Below, piece by piece: positions 34,568 through 46,888 of a stretch of 64,000 bases of DNA. The position numbers and the translations under genes were made by a program. The notes below the pieces were generated by a model. That model had not been told where the DNA came from and ran no database searches. It saw only the letters and a list, made by a program, of their open reading frames with translations. Origin of the DNA: Duganella sp. 1224 (lineage in GTDB: Bacteria > Pseudomonadota > Gammaproteobacteria > Burkholderiales > Burkholderiaceae_D); NCBI RefSeq assembly GCF_013408245.1, contig NZ_JACBYS010000001.1, positions 1,550,001 through 1,614,000 of the forward strand, written 5' to 3'. Within the stretch, counting starts at the first letter, position 1. Each line of letters begins with the position of its first letter.

Positions 34568-34643
34568 TGGTGGGCGGTGAGAGGCTCGAACTCCCGACCT
34601 AAGCCTTGTAAGGGCTCCGCTCTACCAACTGAGCTAACCGCCC
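34568..34643 (-). tRNA. tRNA-Val (TAC)
   Basis: On the minus strand the gene starts GGGCGGTTAGCTCAG and ends ACCA. The anticodon loop CTTACAA gives TAC. The acceptor GGGCGGT pairs with ACCGCCC. It lies 49 bases downstream of hupB and upstream of the two tRNA-Asp genes; all may share one transcript. Confidence 0.97.
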
Positions 34644-34653
34644 ATTTGCCCAA

Positions 34654-34682
34654 TGAGCAGCTGTAATTACCACTGCTGCTCA
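34654..34682 (-). other. Stem-loop between hupB and tRNA-Val
   Basis: TGAGCAGC pairs with GCTGCTCA around a 13-base loop. There is no T run, so it is more likely an RNA processing or stability element than a terminator. hupB and the tRNAs may therefore be co-transcribed. Confidence 0.5.
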
Positions 34683-34692
34683 CCGAAGTCCG

Positions 34693-34965
34693 TTAGTTTA
34701 CAGCATCTTTCAACGCTTTACCAGCTTTAAATTTAGGAACTTTCGCTGCGTCGATGGTGATCTCTTCTTTGGTGCGCGGGTTGCGGCCGGTGCGGGCGGC
34801 GCGCTCGCTCACCGAGAAGGTACCAAAGCCAACCAGGGTCACGCTGTCGTTCTTTTGCAGGCTGGTGGTCACGCCGTCGATCACAGCGTCCAGCGCGCGG
34901 GCAGCAGCCGCTTTCGAAATATCGGCGGTGGTGGCGATATGGTCGATCAATTCAGTCTTATTCAA
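34693..34965 (-). CDS. hupB: DNA-binding protein HU-beta
   Basis: HU is a small dimeric nucleoid protein that bends DNA. The 90-residue sequence has the standard fold: two N-terminal helices ('[20 protein letters not shown]'), the '[11 protein letters not shown]' beta region, and the DNA-binding arm with '[15 protein letters not shown]'. The position directly downstream of lon matches the hupB locus of other proteobacteria. A terminator at 35095-35124 separates it from lon, so it has its own promoter in 34966-35094. Confidence 0.98.
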   Translation of the reverse strand: MNKTELIDHIATTADISKAAAARALDAVIDGVTTSLQKNDSVTLVGFGTFSVSERAARTGRNPRTKEEITIDAAKVPKFKAGKALKDAVN

Positions 34966-35094
34966 AGCAATTCCCCGTCACAAAGGTTATATCCGTCGCC
35001 GCTTAAAATACGGCAACGCGAAAAAAATCAGGCCGTATTAAACAAGCCAGCCCCTTGTCGTGTCAAGGCTGCACAATAGAAAAATAAGTAAAAA

Positions 35095-35124
35095 TAAAAA
35101 AACAGGCGCTATATAAGCGCCTGT
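35095..35124 (-). terminator. Intrinsic terminator after lon
   Basis: On the minus strand, ACAGGCGCT/AGCGCCTGT with a 5-base loop is followed by TTTTTTT. It starts 25 bases past the lon stop codon. Confidence 0.93.
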
Positions 35125-35148
35125 TTTATTGGTATTACTGCCAGATCG

Positions 35149-37560
<2,412 letters not shown>

Positions 37561-37682
37561 GGCGTACCTTATGTGAAAGCGTGATTATGATGTGGCGTTG
37601 TTCCGCCCAATCACAAGACCGACCTGCAAGAAATATTCCTCATATAAAAGAATATTTTCTGCACTCTAAAAGAATTGGTAAT

Positions 37683-37720
37683 AAAAAAAGCCACGCGCGA
37701 CCAGCGTCACGAGTGGCTTT
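37683..37720 (-). terminator. Intrinsic terminator after clpX
   Basis: On the minus strand, AAAGCCAC pairs with GTGGCTTT across an 18-base partly paired loop, followed by a run of seven T. It lies about 100 bases after the clpX stop. The 100 bases between hold no gene. Confidence 0.8.
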
Positions 37721-37822
37721 CCGACTGAAGCCTGATTCTTTTATTGGTTTTGATTGTACCGCCTTGCCCCACGGATGCGAAATGAATTTTGCTGTCGCGT
37801 GGGGCAAGTGTGCACTCGTTAT

Positions 37823-39091
37823 TTAATTCTCACCAGAAGCCTTGGCCTGCTCCTGATAAATCAGCAAAGGTTTTGCGCCACTGGTAATCGTATTTTCATC
37901 GATAACCACTTTGGTCACATTGGTTTCATTCGGCAGTTCATACATGGTATCCAGCAGCGCGTGTTCCAGGATCGAACGCAGGCCGCGGGCACCGGTCTTG
38001 CGCGCCAACGCTTTCTTGGCGATGGCGTGCAGCGCGGCCGGACGGATCTCCAGTTCCGCGCCTTCCATCTCCAGCAGCTTGGAATACTGCTTGATCAGCG
38101 CGTTCTTCGGCTCGACCAGGATCTGGATCAGCGCCTCTTCGGTCAGCTCGGCCAGCGTGGCCACCACCGGCAGACGGCCCACCAGCTCGGGGATCAGGCC
38201 GAACTTGATCAGGTCTTCCGGTTCCGCCTCCATCAGCACCTCGCTGACGTTGCGCTCGGACTTGCTCTTGACCGAGGCGCCGAAGCCGATGCCGGACTTC
38301 TCCGAACGGTTTTCGATGACCTTGGCCAGGCCGTCGAACGCGCCGCCGCAGATGAACATGATGTTGGTGGTATCGATCTGCACGAAGTCCTGGTTCGGGT
38401 GCTTGCGGCCGCCTTGTGGCGGCACCGAGGCCATGGTGCCCTCGATCAGCTTCAGCAGCGCCTGCTGCACGCCCTCGCCCGACACGTCGCGCGTGATCGA
38501 CGGGTTGTCCGACTTACGGGAGATCTTGTCGATTTCGTCGATGTAGACGATGCCGCGTTGCGCTTTGTCCACATCATAGTTGCAGCTCTGCAACAGTTTC
38601 TGGATGATGTTCTCGACGTCCTCGCCCACGTAGCCGGCTTCGGTCAGCGTGGTGGCGTCGGCGATCACGAACGGCACGTTCAGCATGCGCGCCAGCGTCT
38701 GCGCCAGCAGCGTCTTGCCGGAACCTGTCGGGCCGACCAGCAGGATGTTGGACTTGGCCAGCTCGACGTCGTCCTTCTTGCCGAGGTGCTTGAGGCGCTT
38801 GTAGTGGTTGTACACCGCCACCGACAGGATGCGCTTGGCCGTCTGCTGGCCAATCACGTACTGGTCCAGCAGGTCCTTGATTTCATGCGGCGTCGGCAGG
38901 TCCGACTTGGCGCCCGAGACCGACTCGATGGCCGAGGTCTCGTCGCGGATGATGTCATTGCACAGATCGATACACTCGTCGCAAATGAACACCGACGGGC
39001 CGGCGATCAGCTTCTTCACCTCGTGCTGGCTTTTGCCGCAGAACGAGCAGTACAGAAGTTTTTCGCCGCTGGAGGATTTTTTGTCTGACAT
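37823..39091 (-). CDS. clpX: ATP-dependent Clp protease unfoldase subunit ClpX
   Basis: ClpX unfolds tagged proteins and feeds them to ClpP. The 422-residue protein has the N-terminal zinc-binding domain with four cysteines ('YCSFCGKS' and '[10 protein letters not shown]'). The AAA+ module shows Walker A '[16 protein letters not shown]', Walker B '[12 protein letters not shown]' and the '[15 protein letters not shown]' sensor region. A ClpP-binding loop of the IGF type is expected; the local sequence here is '[12 protein letters not shown]'. It follows clpP on the same strand, but a terminator between them (39198-39238) suggests partly separate expression. Confidence 0.98.
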   Translation of the reverse strand: MSDKKSSSGEKLLYCSFCGKSQHEVKKLIAGPSVFICDECIDLCNDIIRDETSAIESVSGAKSDLPTPHEIKDLLDQYVIGQQTAKRILSVAVYNHYKRLKHLGKKDDVELAKSNILLVGPTGSGKTLLAQTLARMLNVPFVIADATTLTEAGYVGEDVENIIQKLLQSCNYDVDKAQRGIVYIDEIDKISRKSDNPSITRDVSGEGVQQALLKLIEGTMASVPPQGGRKHPNQDFVQIDTTNIMFICGGAFDGLAKVIENRSEKSGIGFGASVKSKSERNVSEVLMEAEPEDLIKFGLIPELVGRLPVVATLAELTEEALIQILVEPKNALIKQYSKLLEMEGAELEIRPAALHAIAKKALARKTGARGLRSILEHALLDTMYELPNETNVTKVVIDENTITSGAKPLLIYQEQAKASGEN

Positions 39092-39197
39092 GGGCAGTTA
39101 TCTTTGGTTACAGAATGGCTTAGCCGTTACCGGGAAGCAAGTGATTCATAAATGCAGTCCGGAAAAATCCGCTTACATACACATGCTACCCGAAATA

Positions 39198-39238
39198 AAA
39201 ACGAAACGCCCGAACGATTAATCGTCCGGGCGTCTTTT
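39198..39238 (-). terminator. Intrinsic terminator between clpP and clpX
   Basis: On the minus strand, a 13-base stem (ACGCCCGGACGAT/ATCGTTCGGGCGT, one G-U pair) is followed by TTCGTTTTTATTT. The plus strand also ends in TTTTT, so it may work both ways. It starts 28 bases after the clpP stop. Confidence 0.9.
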
Positions 39239-39260
39239 TAGCAATGCTGCGGGGGAAGCA

Positions 39261-39887
39261 TTAAGCCCGGTTGGTCAACACTTTGTCGATCAGACCGTAC
39301 TCTACCGCTTCTTCCGCCGACATGAAGCGATCGCGATCGGTATCTTTGGCCACCTGTTCGATCGTTTGGCCGGTGCGTTCGGCCATGATCGAGTTGAGGC
39401 GATGGCGCAGGTAGAGGATTTCCTTGGCCTGGATCTCGATATCGGACGCCATGCCCTGCGAGCCGCCGGACGGCTGGTGGATCATCACGCGCGAGTTGGG
39501 CAGCGAGAACCGCTTGCCCTTGGCGCCGGCCGCCAGCAGGAACGCGCCCATCGAGGCGGCGATGCCGGTGCACAGCGTCGAGACGTCAGGCTTGATGAAC
39601 TGCATCGTGTCGAAGATCGCCAGGCCGGCCGAGACCGAACCGCCAGGAGAGTTGATGTACAGCGAGATGTCCTTGTCCGGATTTTCGCTTTCCAGGAACA
39701 GCAGCTGGGCGACCACCAGGTTGGCCATCTGGTCGTTGACCGGGCCGACCATGAAGATAATGCGTTCCTTGAGCAGGCGCGAGTAGATGTCGTACGAGCG
39801 CTCGCCGCGACCGCTTTGTTCCACCACCATCGGGACCAGACCCAACATTTGGGTGTCCAGTGCCGGATTACGGTTCATACCAGTCAT
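39261..39887 (-). CDS. clpP: ATP-dependent Clp protease proteolytic subunit ClpP
   Basis: ClpP is the barrel-shaped serine protease that works with ClpX. The 208-residue protein has the catalytic Ser in '[14 protein letters not shown]' and His in '[13 protein letters not shown]'. The catalytic Asp lies in the later '[13 protein letters not shown]' region. ATG 39887 is chosen because AAGGAA lies at good distance before it; the upstream in-frame start at 39929 lacks this. It lies downstream of tig, 107 bases away, in the usual tig-clpP-clpX-lon order. Confidence 0.98.
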   Translation of the reverse strand: MTGMNRNPALDTQMLGLVPMVVEQSGRGERSYDIYSRLLKERIIFMVGPVNDQMANLVVAQLLFLESENPDKDISLYINSPGGSVSAGLAIFDTMQFIKPDVSTLCTGIAASMGAFLLAAGAKGKRFSLPNSRVMIHQPSGGSQGMASDIEIQAKEILYLRHRLNSIMAERTGQTIEQVAKDTDRDRFMSAEEAVEYGLIDKVLTNRA

Positions 39888-39994
39888 TCTATTTCCTTGT
39901 GAAGCAGCCAGGTTCAGAAACTTTACCACCGCCGCCGCTCCGGTGAAAGCCGGACCAACGACGGTGACGCCGTCTTGATTCTAACCTAACTGAA

Positions 39995-41335
39995 TTACGC
40001 TTGTGCGTTGCTTCCCATCAGCTCGTCAAAGGCGATGACCTTGGACGAGGTTTTCGACAGGCCCAGGACGTAGTTAACGACGTTTTCTTCCAATACAAGG
40101 GCTTCGACTTCCGCCAGGCGACGACGATCGCTGTAGTAGTACTTCAGCACTTCACGTGGGTCTTCGTAGCTCTGGGCGAAGTCTTCGATCTGGGCTTTCA
40201 CCTGCTCAGGCTGGGCTTGCAGGTTGTTCTCGCCAACCAGCTGCGACAGGATCAGGCCCAGGCGCACGCGACGCTCGGCTTTTTCCGCGAACAGTTCGGC
40301 CGGGAACGGCACGTCCTTGACGTTCATGCCGCGCTGGGCCATGTCCTGGCGGGCCATTTCAGCCAGACGCTCGGTGTCCTGGGCGATCAGCGACTTTGGC
40401 ACGTCCAGGGTGGCGGTCTTGACCAGGGTTTCCATCACGGTTTCCTTGTTGCGTGCTTTCACGCGGCCAGCGACTTCGCGCTCCAGGTTGACCTTGATGT
40501 CTTCGCGCATCTTGGCGACGTCGCCATCGGCCACGCCCAGCGACTTGGCGAACTCGGCGTCCACTTCCGGCAGGTGCGCCCATTCCAGCTTCTGCAGGGT
40601 GATGGTGAACGAGGCGGTCTTGCCGGCCACGTCCTTGCCATGGTAGTCCTCCGGGAAGGCCAGCGGGAAGGTCTTCGACTCGCCCACTTTCAGGCCGACG
40701 GTGGCGGCTTCGAATTCCGGCAGCATGCGGCCTTCGCCCAGCACGAAGGCGTAGCCTTCGGCCTTACCACCCGGGAATTCGACGCCGTCGATCGAGCCGA
40801 CGAAGTCCACGGTCACGCGGTCGCCGTTGGCGGCAACGGCTTCGCCGCCGTCGCCGTGCTCGCCGGCTTCGCCCTTGGTGTGGAAGTGCACGCGCTGCTT
40901 GCGCAGGATGTCGATGGTCTTGTCGATTTCCGCGTCGGTCACTTCGGCCTTGACGGTTTCGATTTCCACCTTGGTCAGGTCGCCGATTTCGACTTCCGGA
41001 TAGATTTCGAAGGTGGCGTCGAAGGTCAGCACGCCGGCTGGCGATTCGGCCTTCGGTTCAATGTTCGGGAAACCAGCAACGCGCAACTGGTTTTCGTTTG
41101 CGGCGTCGTTGAAAGCACGGCCAACTTTATCATTCAGCACTTCGGTTTCGATCTGATAACCGTACTGTGCTGCGACCATTTTCAGAGGAACTTTGCCCGG
41201 ACGGAAGCCTGGTGCCTTAGCCGTTTTGGCTTGCACTTTCAGGCGCTTCTCAACTTCAGCGCGGACTTCGGTCAGCGGGAAGGAGATCGTGATACGACGT
41301 TCGAGTTTGCCCAAGGTTTCGACTGCAGTTGCCAT
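39995..41335 (-). CDS. tig: Trigger factor
   Basis: Trigger factor is the ribosome-bound chaperone that meets nascent chains. The 446-residue protein has the N-terminal ribosome-binding domain with the signature region '[12 protein letters not shown]'. A central FKBP-type isomerase domain is at about 160-250 ('[20 protein letters not shown]'), and a helical C-terminal substrate-binding domain follows. ATG 41335 ('[20 protein letters not shown]') matches the family start; an in-frame codon 15 bases upstream is less likely. A tRNA-Leu gene lies 32 bases upstream on the same strand. Confidence 0.98.
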   Translation of the reverse strand: MATAVETLGKLERRITISFPLTEVRAEVEKRLKVQAKTAKAPGFRPGKVPLKMVAAQYGYQIETEVLNDKVGRAFNDAANENQLRVAGFPNIEPKAESPAGVLTFDATFEIYPEVEIGDLTKVEIETVKAEVTDAEIDKTIDILRKQRVHFHTKGEAGEHGDGGEAVAANGDRVTVDFVGSIDGVEFPGGKAEGYAFVLGEGRMLPEFEAATVGLKVGESKTFPLAFPEDYHGKDVAGKTASFTITLQKLEWAHLPEVDAEFAKSLGVADGDVAKMREDIKVNLEREVAGRVKARNKETVMETLVKTATLDVPKSLIAQDTERLAEMARQDMAQRGMNVKDVPFPAELFAEKAERRVRLGLILSQLVGENNLQAQPEQVKAQIEDFAQSYEDPREVLKYYYSDRRRLAEVEALVLEENVVNYVLGLSKTSSKVIAFDELMGSNAQA

Positions 41336-41367
41336 GTAAAAATCGTCCAAAAAATAAGAAATACAGT

Positions 41368-41454
41368 TGGTGCGAGGAGGGGGACTCGAACCCCCACACC
41401 ATTGCTGGCGTCAGGACCTAAACCTGGTGCGTCTACCAATTTCGCCATCCTCGC
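41368..41454 (-). tRNA. tRNA-Leu (TAG)
   Basis: On the minus strand the gene starts GCGAGGATGGCGAAATTGG and ends with an encoded CCA. At 87 bases it has the long variable arm of leucine tRNAs. The anticodon loop TTTAGGT gives TAG. It precedes tig, an arrangement common in betaproteobacteria. Confidence 0.97.
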
Positions 41455-41633
41455 GGCTTGTTTGCACAAAAGCAAAGGGCGACCCGTAAGTGAAAACGGT
41501 CGCCCTATTCCTGCTCTTTTGCGCAGGAGCTTTCAACTTCAACGCGATATTCTAACGGGTTTTCAGAGAAATGGTGACGATTTTTAGTATGTCGCCAACA
41601 TTCTCACAATAAACCCGCAAAGCGGCCGGTTTT

Positions 41634-41663
41634 GGGGTCTGACCCCGTACGGGGTCAGACCCC
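41634..41663. repeat. 30-bp perfect palindrome, family GGGGTC, copy 3
   Basis: Perfect inverted repeat GGGGTCTGACCCC-GTAC-GGGGTCAGACCCC. It lies 3 bases after the stop codon of the efflux pump gene. The central 26 bases match copy 2 with the arms in the opposite order. The flanks are not shared with copies 1 and 2. Confidence 0.9.
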
Positions 41664-41666
41664 GCC

Positions 41667-44600
41667 TCACCGGGTTTTCTTTACGCGGAACCAGGCCGCA
41701 TACAGCGCCGGCAGGAACAATAATGTCAGCGCGGTCGCAAGGATTAACCCGCCCATAATTGCCACCGCCATCGGCCCCCAGAATACTGAGCGCGACAAGG
41801 GAATCATCGCCAGCGCGGCGGCCGCGGCCGTCAGGATAATCGGCCGGCAGCGGCGCACCGCGGATTCGACGATGGCGGTCCAGGCGTCATGCCCGGCCCG
41901 GATGTCCTGCTCGATCTGGTCGACCAGGATCACCGAGTTGCGGATGATCATGCCGAACAGCGCGATGATGCCCAGGTTGGCCACAAAGCCCAGCGGCCGC
42001 CCCAGCACCAGCAGCGCCATCGCCGCGCCGGCCACGCCCAGCGGCCCGGTCAGGAACACCAGCAGTGCCCGCGAGAAGCTGTGCAGTTGCAGCATCAGCA
42101 ACGTAAAGATCAGGAAGATCGCCAGCGGCAGGTTGGCCGCGATCGACGCTTCCGCCGCCCCGCTGTCCGAGGCCGCACCCTTGACGGTGATGGCGTAGCC
42201 GGCCGGCAGCGCGTCGCGCAACGCCTTCAGTTGTGGCTCGATCTGGCTGGAGACGGTCGGTCCCTGGATGTGGTCGCCCACGTCCGACTGCACGGTGATG
42301 GCCCAGTCGCGCCCTTCGCGCCACACCACGCCCGGTTCCCAGACGAAGTGCGCGCGCGCCAGTTGGCTGATCGGCACCGACTTGCCGCTGGCGGTCGGAA
42401 TATTGGTGTCGTTCAGCACCGAAATGGTCGCGCGTTCATCCAGCGGCTGGCGGATCTGGATGTCGATCAGCTTGATGCCCTCGCGGAACTGGCCGATGCG
42501 CGTGCCGGACAGAATGGTGTTGGCCGCGCGCATCACCGTTTGCGAGGTCACACCCAGCGCGCGCATCTTGTCCTGGTCCAGATCCAGCCGCAGCACCTTG
42601 ACCGACTCGTTCCAGTTGTCGTTGACGCCCACGGTGTTGGGATTGGCGCGCATGATGTCCTTGACCTGGTCGGCGATCGCGCGCACCTTGTCCACCTCGG
42701 TGCCAGTGACGCGGAACTGTACCGGGTACGGCACCGGCGGCCCGTTCGGCAGCAGCTTGACGCGGCCGCGCACTTCCGGGAAGTCGTGCTTGAAAACGTC
42801 GACGATCTTGTCGCGCAAGGCCGTGCGCGCCTTCAGGTCCTGCGGCAGCACGACGATTTGCGAGACGTTGGTCTGCGGGAAAATCTGGTCCAGCGGCAGG
42901 TAAAAGCGCGGCGAGCCGGTGCCGACGTAGCTGGTGACACTGACCACACCCTCCTGCTTGCGGATGAAGTCCTCGAACTTCTTCACCTGCGCCTCGTTGG
43001 CGGCGAAGGCCGTGCCTTCCGGCGTCCACAGCTCCACCATCAGCTCGGGACGGCTGGAGTCGGGGAAGAACTGCTTCTCGATGAACTTGAAGCCATACAC
43101 GCCCAGCGCAAACACCGCCAGCGTGGCGCCGATGGTGATCCAGCGGTATTCCACGCACCAGTTGACCAGCGCGCGGAACTTGCGGAAGCCGGGCGTGTCA
43201 AACAACTCATGTTCGCCGCCGCCGTCCGCGTGCGGTTTCACTTTCAGCAGCACGTAGCCGAGATACGGCGTAAAGGTCACCGCCACCACCCATGAAATCA
43301 CCAGCGCGAGGGCGTTCACCGAGAACAGCGAGAAGGTGTACTCGCCCGCTGCCGATTTGGCCAGGCCGATCGGCAGGAAGCCGGCGACCGTGATCAGCGT
43401 ACCGGTCAGCATCGGAATCGCGGTGGACTTGTAGGCGAAGGTGGCGGCGTCGAAGCGCGACATGCCCTCCTCCATCTTGCGCACCATCATTTCGACCGCG
43501 ATGATGGCGTCGTCCACGAGCAGGCCCAGCGCGATGATCAGCGCACCCAGCGAAATCTTGTGCAGGTCGATGTCCAGCATGCGCATGAACAGGAAGGTGA
43601 CCGACAGCACCAGCGGTATGCTCAACGCCACCACCAGCCCTGGCCGTACGTCCAGCCGCAGCCTGGGCTTGCTGTGCAGACCCAACGCCACGAAGCTGAC
43701 GCCCAGCACGATCAGCACCGCCTCGATCAGCGTGTGGACGAACTCGCCCACGGAGGCCTTGACCGCCTCCGGCTGGTCCGACACGCGCTCCAGCTCGATG
43801 CCGATCGGCAGCTTGGCCTTCAGTTCGCGCACGGTTTTCTCCATGTGCTTGCCGAGCTGGATGATGTTGCCGCCCTTCTCCATGGATACGCCGAGGCCGA
43901 TCACTTCCTTGCCATTGAAGCGCATCTTGTTGCCCGGCGGGTCCTGGTACTCGCGCTTGATGGTGGCGAAGTCGCCGAGGCGGAAGGTGGTGCCGTTGGC
44001 GCGCAGCTCCAGCGCTTCCAGGTCCTTGACCGTCTTCAGCGCGCCGGTGACGCGCACTTGCAGGTTGTCGGTCGGCGTCACCAGCACGCCGGTGGATTCC
44101 ACCGTGTTCTGCGTGGCGATCTGGTTGGCGATGGTTTCGATCGGTATGCCCAGTTGCGCAAACTTCTGGTGCGAAAACTCGATGTTGATCTTCTCGTCCT
44201 GCACCCCGAACAGCTCGACCTTGGATACCAGCGGCACCGCCAGCAACTGCTGGCGCACGAAGTCCGCGTAATCCTTCATCTCGGCATAGGTGAAGCCGTC
44301 GCCGGACAGCGCGAAGATAGAGCCATAGGTATCGCCGAACTCGTCGTTGAAGAACGGCCCCTGCACGCCCGACGGCAGCGTCAGTTGGATATCGCCGATC
44401 TTCTTGCGCACCTGGTACCAGGCGTCGGCCACGTTCTTGGGTGGCGTCGATTCGCGCAGCTTGAGGATGATGGTGGTTTCGCCCGGCTTGGAATAGCTGG
44501 AAATCTCGTCGATGCCGGGCGTTTCCTGCAGCTTTTTCTCCAGCTTGTCGGTGACTTGCTCGGCCATCTGCAGCGCGGTGGCGCCCGGCCAGTTGGCGCG

Positions 44601-44753
44601 CACCACCATCGCGCGGAAGGTGAACGGCGGATCTTCATCCTGGCCGAGATTGCTGTAACTGAGGAAACCGCCGATCAGCAGCACGGCGATCAGATAGCGC
44701 GTCAGCGGGATGTGTTCCAGCGCCCAGCGCGAGAGGTTGAATCCTTCCTTCAT
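41667..44753 (-). CDS. RND efflux transporter permease subunit (HAE1/AcrB-like)
   Basis: This 1028-residue, 12-helix inner-membrane pump exports hydrophobic compounds using the proton gradient. The proton-relay acidic pair is visible in helix 4 ('LGLLVDDAIIAVEMMVRKM'). Two large periplasmic loops and the duplicated halves are clear, and the N-terminus 'RWALEHIPLTRYLIAVLL' is typical. It overlaps the upstream adaptor gene by 4 bases. No outer-membrane channel gene is linked, so it probably uses a channel encoded elsewhere, such as a TolC homologue. The substrate is unknown. A perfect palindrome lies right after the stop. Confidence 0.95.
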   Translation of the reverse strand: MKEGFNLSRWALEHIPLTRYLIAVLLIGGFLSYSNLGQDEDPPFTFRAMVVRANWPGATALQMAEQVTDKLEKKLQETPGIDEISSYSKPGETTIILKLRESTPPKNVADAWYQVRKKIGDIQLTLPSGVQGPFFNDEFGDTYGSIFALSGDGFTYAEMKDYADFVRQQLLAVPLVSKVELFGVQDEKINIEFSHQKFAQLGIPIETIANQIATQNTVESTGVLVTPTDNLQVRVTGALKTVKDLEALELRANGTTFRLGDFATIKREYQDPPGNKMRFNGKEVIGLGVSMEKGGNIIQLGKHMEKTVRELKAKLPIGIELERVSDQPEAVKASVGEFVHTLIEAVLIVLGVSFVALGLHSKPRLRLDVRPGLVVALSIPLVLSVTFLFMRMLDIDLHKISLGALIIALGLLVDDAIIAVEMMVRKMEEGMSRFDAATFAYKSTAIPMLTGTLITVAGFLPIGLAKSAAGEYTFSLFSVNALALVISWVVAVTFTPYLGYVLLKVKPHADGGGEHELFDTPGFRKFRALVNWCVEYRWITIGATLAVFALGVYGFKFIEKQFFPDSSRPELMVELWTPEGTAFAANEAQVKKFEDFIRKQEGVVSVTSYVGTGSPRFYLPLDQIFPQTNVSQIVVLPQDLKARTALRDKIVDVFKHDFPEVRGRVKLLPNGPPVPYPVQFRVTGTEVDKVRAIADQVKDIMRANPNTVGVNDNWNESVKVLRLDLDQDKMRALGVTSQTVMRAANTILSGTRIGQFREGIKLIDIQIRQPLDERATISVLNDTNIPTASGKSVPISQLARAHFVWEPGVVWREGRDWAITVQSDVGDHIQGPTVSSQIEPQLKALRDALPAGYAITVKGAASDSGAAEASIAANLPLAIFLIFTLLMLQLHSFSRALLVFLTGPLGVAGAAMALLVLGRPLGFVANLGIIALFGMIIRNSVILVDQIEQDIRAGHDAWTAIVESAVRRCRPIILTAAAAALAMIPLSRSVFWGPMAVAIMGGLILATALTLLFLPALYAAWFRVKKTR

Positions 44754-45862
44754 TTGCCGGCTCCGGCGACGGCTGGCGCGGGCGCGGCTGCGGGCAGGTC
44801 ATTGCCCAGGATCTTGACTTTCTGGCCCGGCTTGAGCAGGTTGACGCCGGCCGTGACCACCGTCTGGCCCGGCTTGACGCCGCTGGCCAGCACGATGTCG
44901 TTGCCGGTCACGCCGCCGATGGTCACCGGCGTCAGCTTGACGGCGCCCTGCTCCACCAGCCACACCGAGGTGGCGTTTTTCTCATGGAACAGGGCAGTCA
45001 GCGGCACCTTGATTTGCGGCGCCGGCGTCCTGGAGGCGAACAGCACCACCGCCGTCATGCCGAGCTTGGCCTCGGCCGAGTCGGGGATGGACACCTTGAC
45101 GGTGTAGGTGCGGGTCGACGGATCGGCCACCGGCGAGATTTCGCGGATCTTGCCCGGCACGGTGTGCCGGGGATCGGCCCACAGGCGCACCTGCACGTCC
45201 GGAATGCGGCGCAGCGCGTCGACCTTGTCTTCCGGCAGGCCGATGACGATTTCCTTCTCGCCGGCCTTGGCCACGCGCACCACCGGCGTACCGGCCGCCA
45301 CCACCTGGCCAATTTCAGCATCGACCGAGGTGACGACGCCATCGACGTCCGACAGCAGCGCCGCATACGCCGCCTGGTTGGACTGGCCGCGATACGCCGC
45401 CTGCGCCGCGTCCACGCTGGCCTGCGCCGATTTATAGGTCGATTCCTTGGCGTCCAGCACCGACTGGCTGACGAAGCTCTTGCTGACCAGTTCCTGGTAG
45501 CGCTTCAGGTCCGCCTTGGCGAGGTCGCGGTTGGTCTCGGCGGCGCGCAGATTGGCCAGCGCCTGGGCCTGCGACAGTTGCAGGTCCTGCGGATCGAGCT
45601 GCATCAGCACCTGCCCTTTCTTCACCAGCGTACCGACGTCGACCTTGCGGCTGACGATCTTGCCGCCGACGCGGAAGCCCAGGCGCGACTCCACCCGCGC
45701 CCGCACCTCGCCGGAAAACTCGGCGTTCACATCCACGTCGCTGCTGGCGAGCTGGAGGGCACGCACCGGGCGGATGTCTTCGGTTTTGTCTGCCGGCCTG
45801 GCGCAGGCGCCAAGCGCGGCCGCCACCGAGGCGGCGACCAGCATGTTCTTGAGAGTGGACAC
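44750..45862 (-). CDS. RND efflux periplasmic adaptor subunit (lipoprotein)
   Basis: This is the membrane-fusion protein that links the RND pump to the outer-membrane channel. The 370-residue protein starts with a lipoprotein signal and lipobox ('VAAALGACARPAD'). A barrel-sandwich/lipoyl domain ('SRLGFRVGGKIVSRKVDVG') and a coiled-coil hairpin (about 95-165) follow, then a beta-barrel domain with 'IREISPVADPSTRTYTVKV'. The start codon is GTG at 45862, with AAGGAAG 5 bases before it. The gene shares 4 bases with the permease gene. A promoter with perfect TATAAT lies upstream. Confidence 0.94.
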   Translation of the reverse strand: MSTLKNMLVAASVAAALGACARPADKTEDIRPVRALQLASSDVDVNAEFSGEVRARVESRLGFRVGGKIVSRKVDVGTLVKKGQVLMQLDPQDLQLSQAQALANLRAAETNRDLAKADLKRYQELVSKSFVSQSVLDAKESTYKSAQASVDAAQAAYRGQSNQAAYAALLSDVDGVVTSVDAEIGQVVAAGTPVVRVAKAGEKEIVIGLPEDKVDALRRIPDVQVRLWADPRHTVPGKIREISPVADPSTRTYTVKVSIPDSAEAKLGMTAVVLFASRTPAPQIKVPLTALFHEKNATSVWLVEQGAVKLTPVTIGGVTGNDIVLASGVKPGQTVVTAGVNLLKPGQKVKILGNDLPAAAPAPAVAGAGK

Positions 45863-45901
45863 AGCGGCTTCCTTTTTTAATGACTGACAGGTTATTTATA
45901 A

Positions 45902-45929
45902 ATTATAAGCCGAATAACTTGCTTTGCAA
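45902..45929 (-). promoter_or_regulatory. Promoter of the RND efflux operon with adjacent inverted repeat
   Basis: On the minus strand, TTGCAA (45924-45929) and a perfect TATAAT (45902-45907) are 16 bases apart. An inverted repeat AATGAC-N6-GTCATT (45929-45946) touches the -35 and could be a repressor or activator site. No regulator gene is adjacent. Confidence 0.6.
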
Positions 45930-46030
45930 ATGACTGCCGCGTCATTAATTTGGCCTTGCTCTTATTTCATGATGGCACTACCATTACGCGCTGGAAACCC
46001 ACCCCGGCACCTGCCGCTTTGCTCTGTTTT

Positions 46031-46864
46031 ATGCCGGTCGATCACTACGAAAACTTCCCTGTTGCCTCGATTCTGCTGCCCAAGCGCTTGCGCCCGGCGG
46101 TGGAAGCCATCTATGCCTTTGCCCGCAGCGCGGACGATCTGGCCGATGAGGGCGATGCCGCGCCGGAGGAACGCCTGGCCGCGCTCAGGGCCTACGAGGA
46201 CGCGCTGGCGCGCATCGAACAAGGCGCCACCGACCACCAACCGATGTTCGAACGGCTGGCGCAGGTGGTGCGGGAATATGACCTGCCGCTGAAGCCGCTC
46301 TACGATCTGCTGTCGGCGTTCAAGCAGGATGTGCTGGTGTCGCGCTACGCCACCTACGACGCGCTGCTGGACTATTGCGCGCGCTCGGCCAATCCGGTGG
46401 GCTTCATGATGCTGCACCTGTACGGCGCGGCGGACGAGGAGAATGTGCGCGACTCGGATGCGATCTGCACGGCGCTGCAACTGATCAATTTCCTGCAGGA
46501 TGTGGCGATCGATCTGCACAAGGAGCGCATCTATATTCCGCTGGAGGATCTGAGCCGGTTTGCGATTTCGCCGGCGGCGCTGGACCATGCCAGCGCGCGG
46601 CCACGTTGGCGCTCGCTGATGCGCTTCGAAGTCGAGCGCGCCCGCCAGCTGATGCTGAGCGGCGCGCCGCTGGCCCTGCGGCTGCCGGGGCGTATCGGGT
46701 TTGAGTTGCGCATGGTGGTGCAAGGCGGCCTGCGGATTCTGGACGCCATCGAGGCGGTGGAGTATGACGTGTTCCTGCACCGTCCCAAGCTCAGCAAGCG
46801 CGACTGGATGGGCGTCTTCTGGGCCGCCGTGCGCATGAAGAAGCGCCTGATGCGGCTCCGTTGA
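46031..46864 (+). CDS. hpnC: Squalene synthase HpnC (hydroxysqualene synthase)
   Basis: HpnC converts presqualene diphosphate to hydroxysqualene in the three-enzyme bacterial squalene route. The 277-residue protein is an all-helical prenyl synthase with the two Asp-rich motifs ('ARSADDLADEGD' and 'INFLQDVAIDLHKERIYIP'). ATG 46031 ('MPVDHYENFPVASILLPKRL') fits the family start; an in-frame codon at 45950 would add an unrelated stretch. It lies upstream of hpnD and hpnE on the same strand, but a lipoprotein gene on the opposite strand interrupts the set. Confidence 0.93.
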   Translation: MPVDHYENFPVASILLPKRLRPAVEAIYAFARSADDLADEGDAAPEERLAALRAYEDALARIEQGATDHQPMFERLAQVVREYDLPLKPLYDLLSAFKQDVLVSRYATYDALLDYCARSANPVGFMMLHLYGAADEENVRDSDAICTALQLINFLQDVAIDLHKERIYIPLEDLSRFAISPAALDHASARPRWRSLMRFEVERARQLMLSGAPLALRLPGRIGFELRMVVQGGLRILDAIEAVEYDVFLHRPKLSKRDWMGVFWAAVRMKKRLMRLR

Positions 46865-46888
46865 CGCCGCCGGCGGAACGCCCGAGCG

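Noticed and set aside
34327-34643. Attachment site of an integrated element at the tRNA cluster
   Set aside because: The duplicated sequence is the complete tRNA-Asp gene including its 5' half, and no integrase gene or partial tRNA copy is present.
37561-37690. CIRCE or sigma-32 heat-shock element upstream of lon
   Set aside because: GAGTGC and CTTG fragments occur, but neither the full inverted repeat of CIRCE nor a well-spaced sigma-32 pair could be found.
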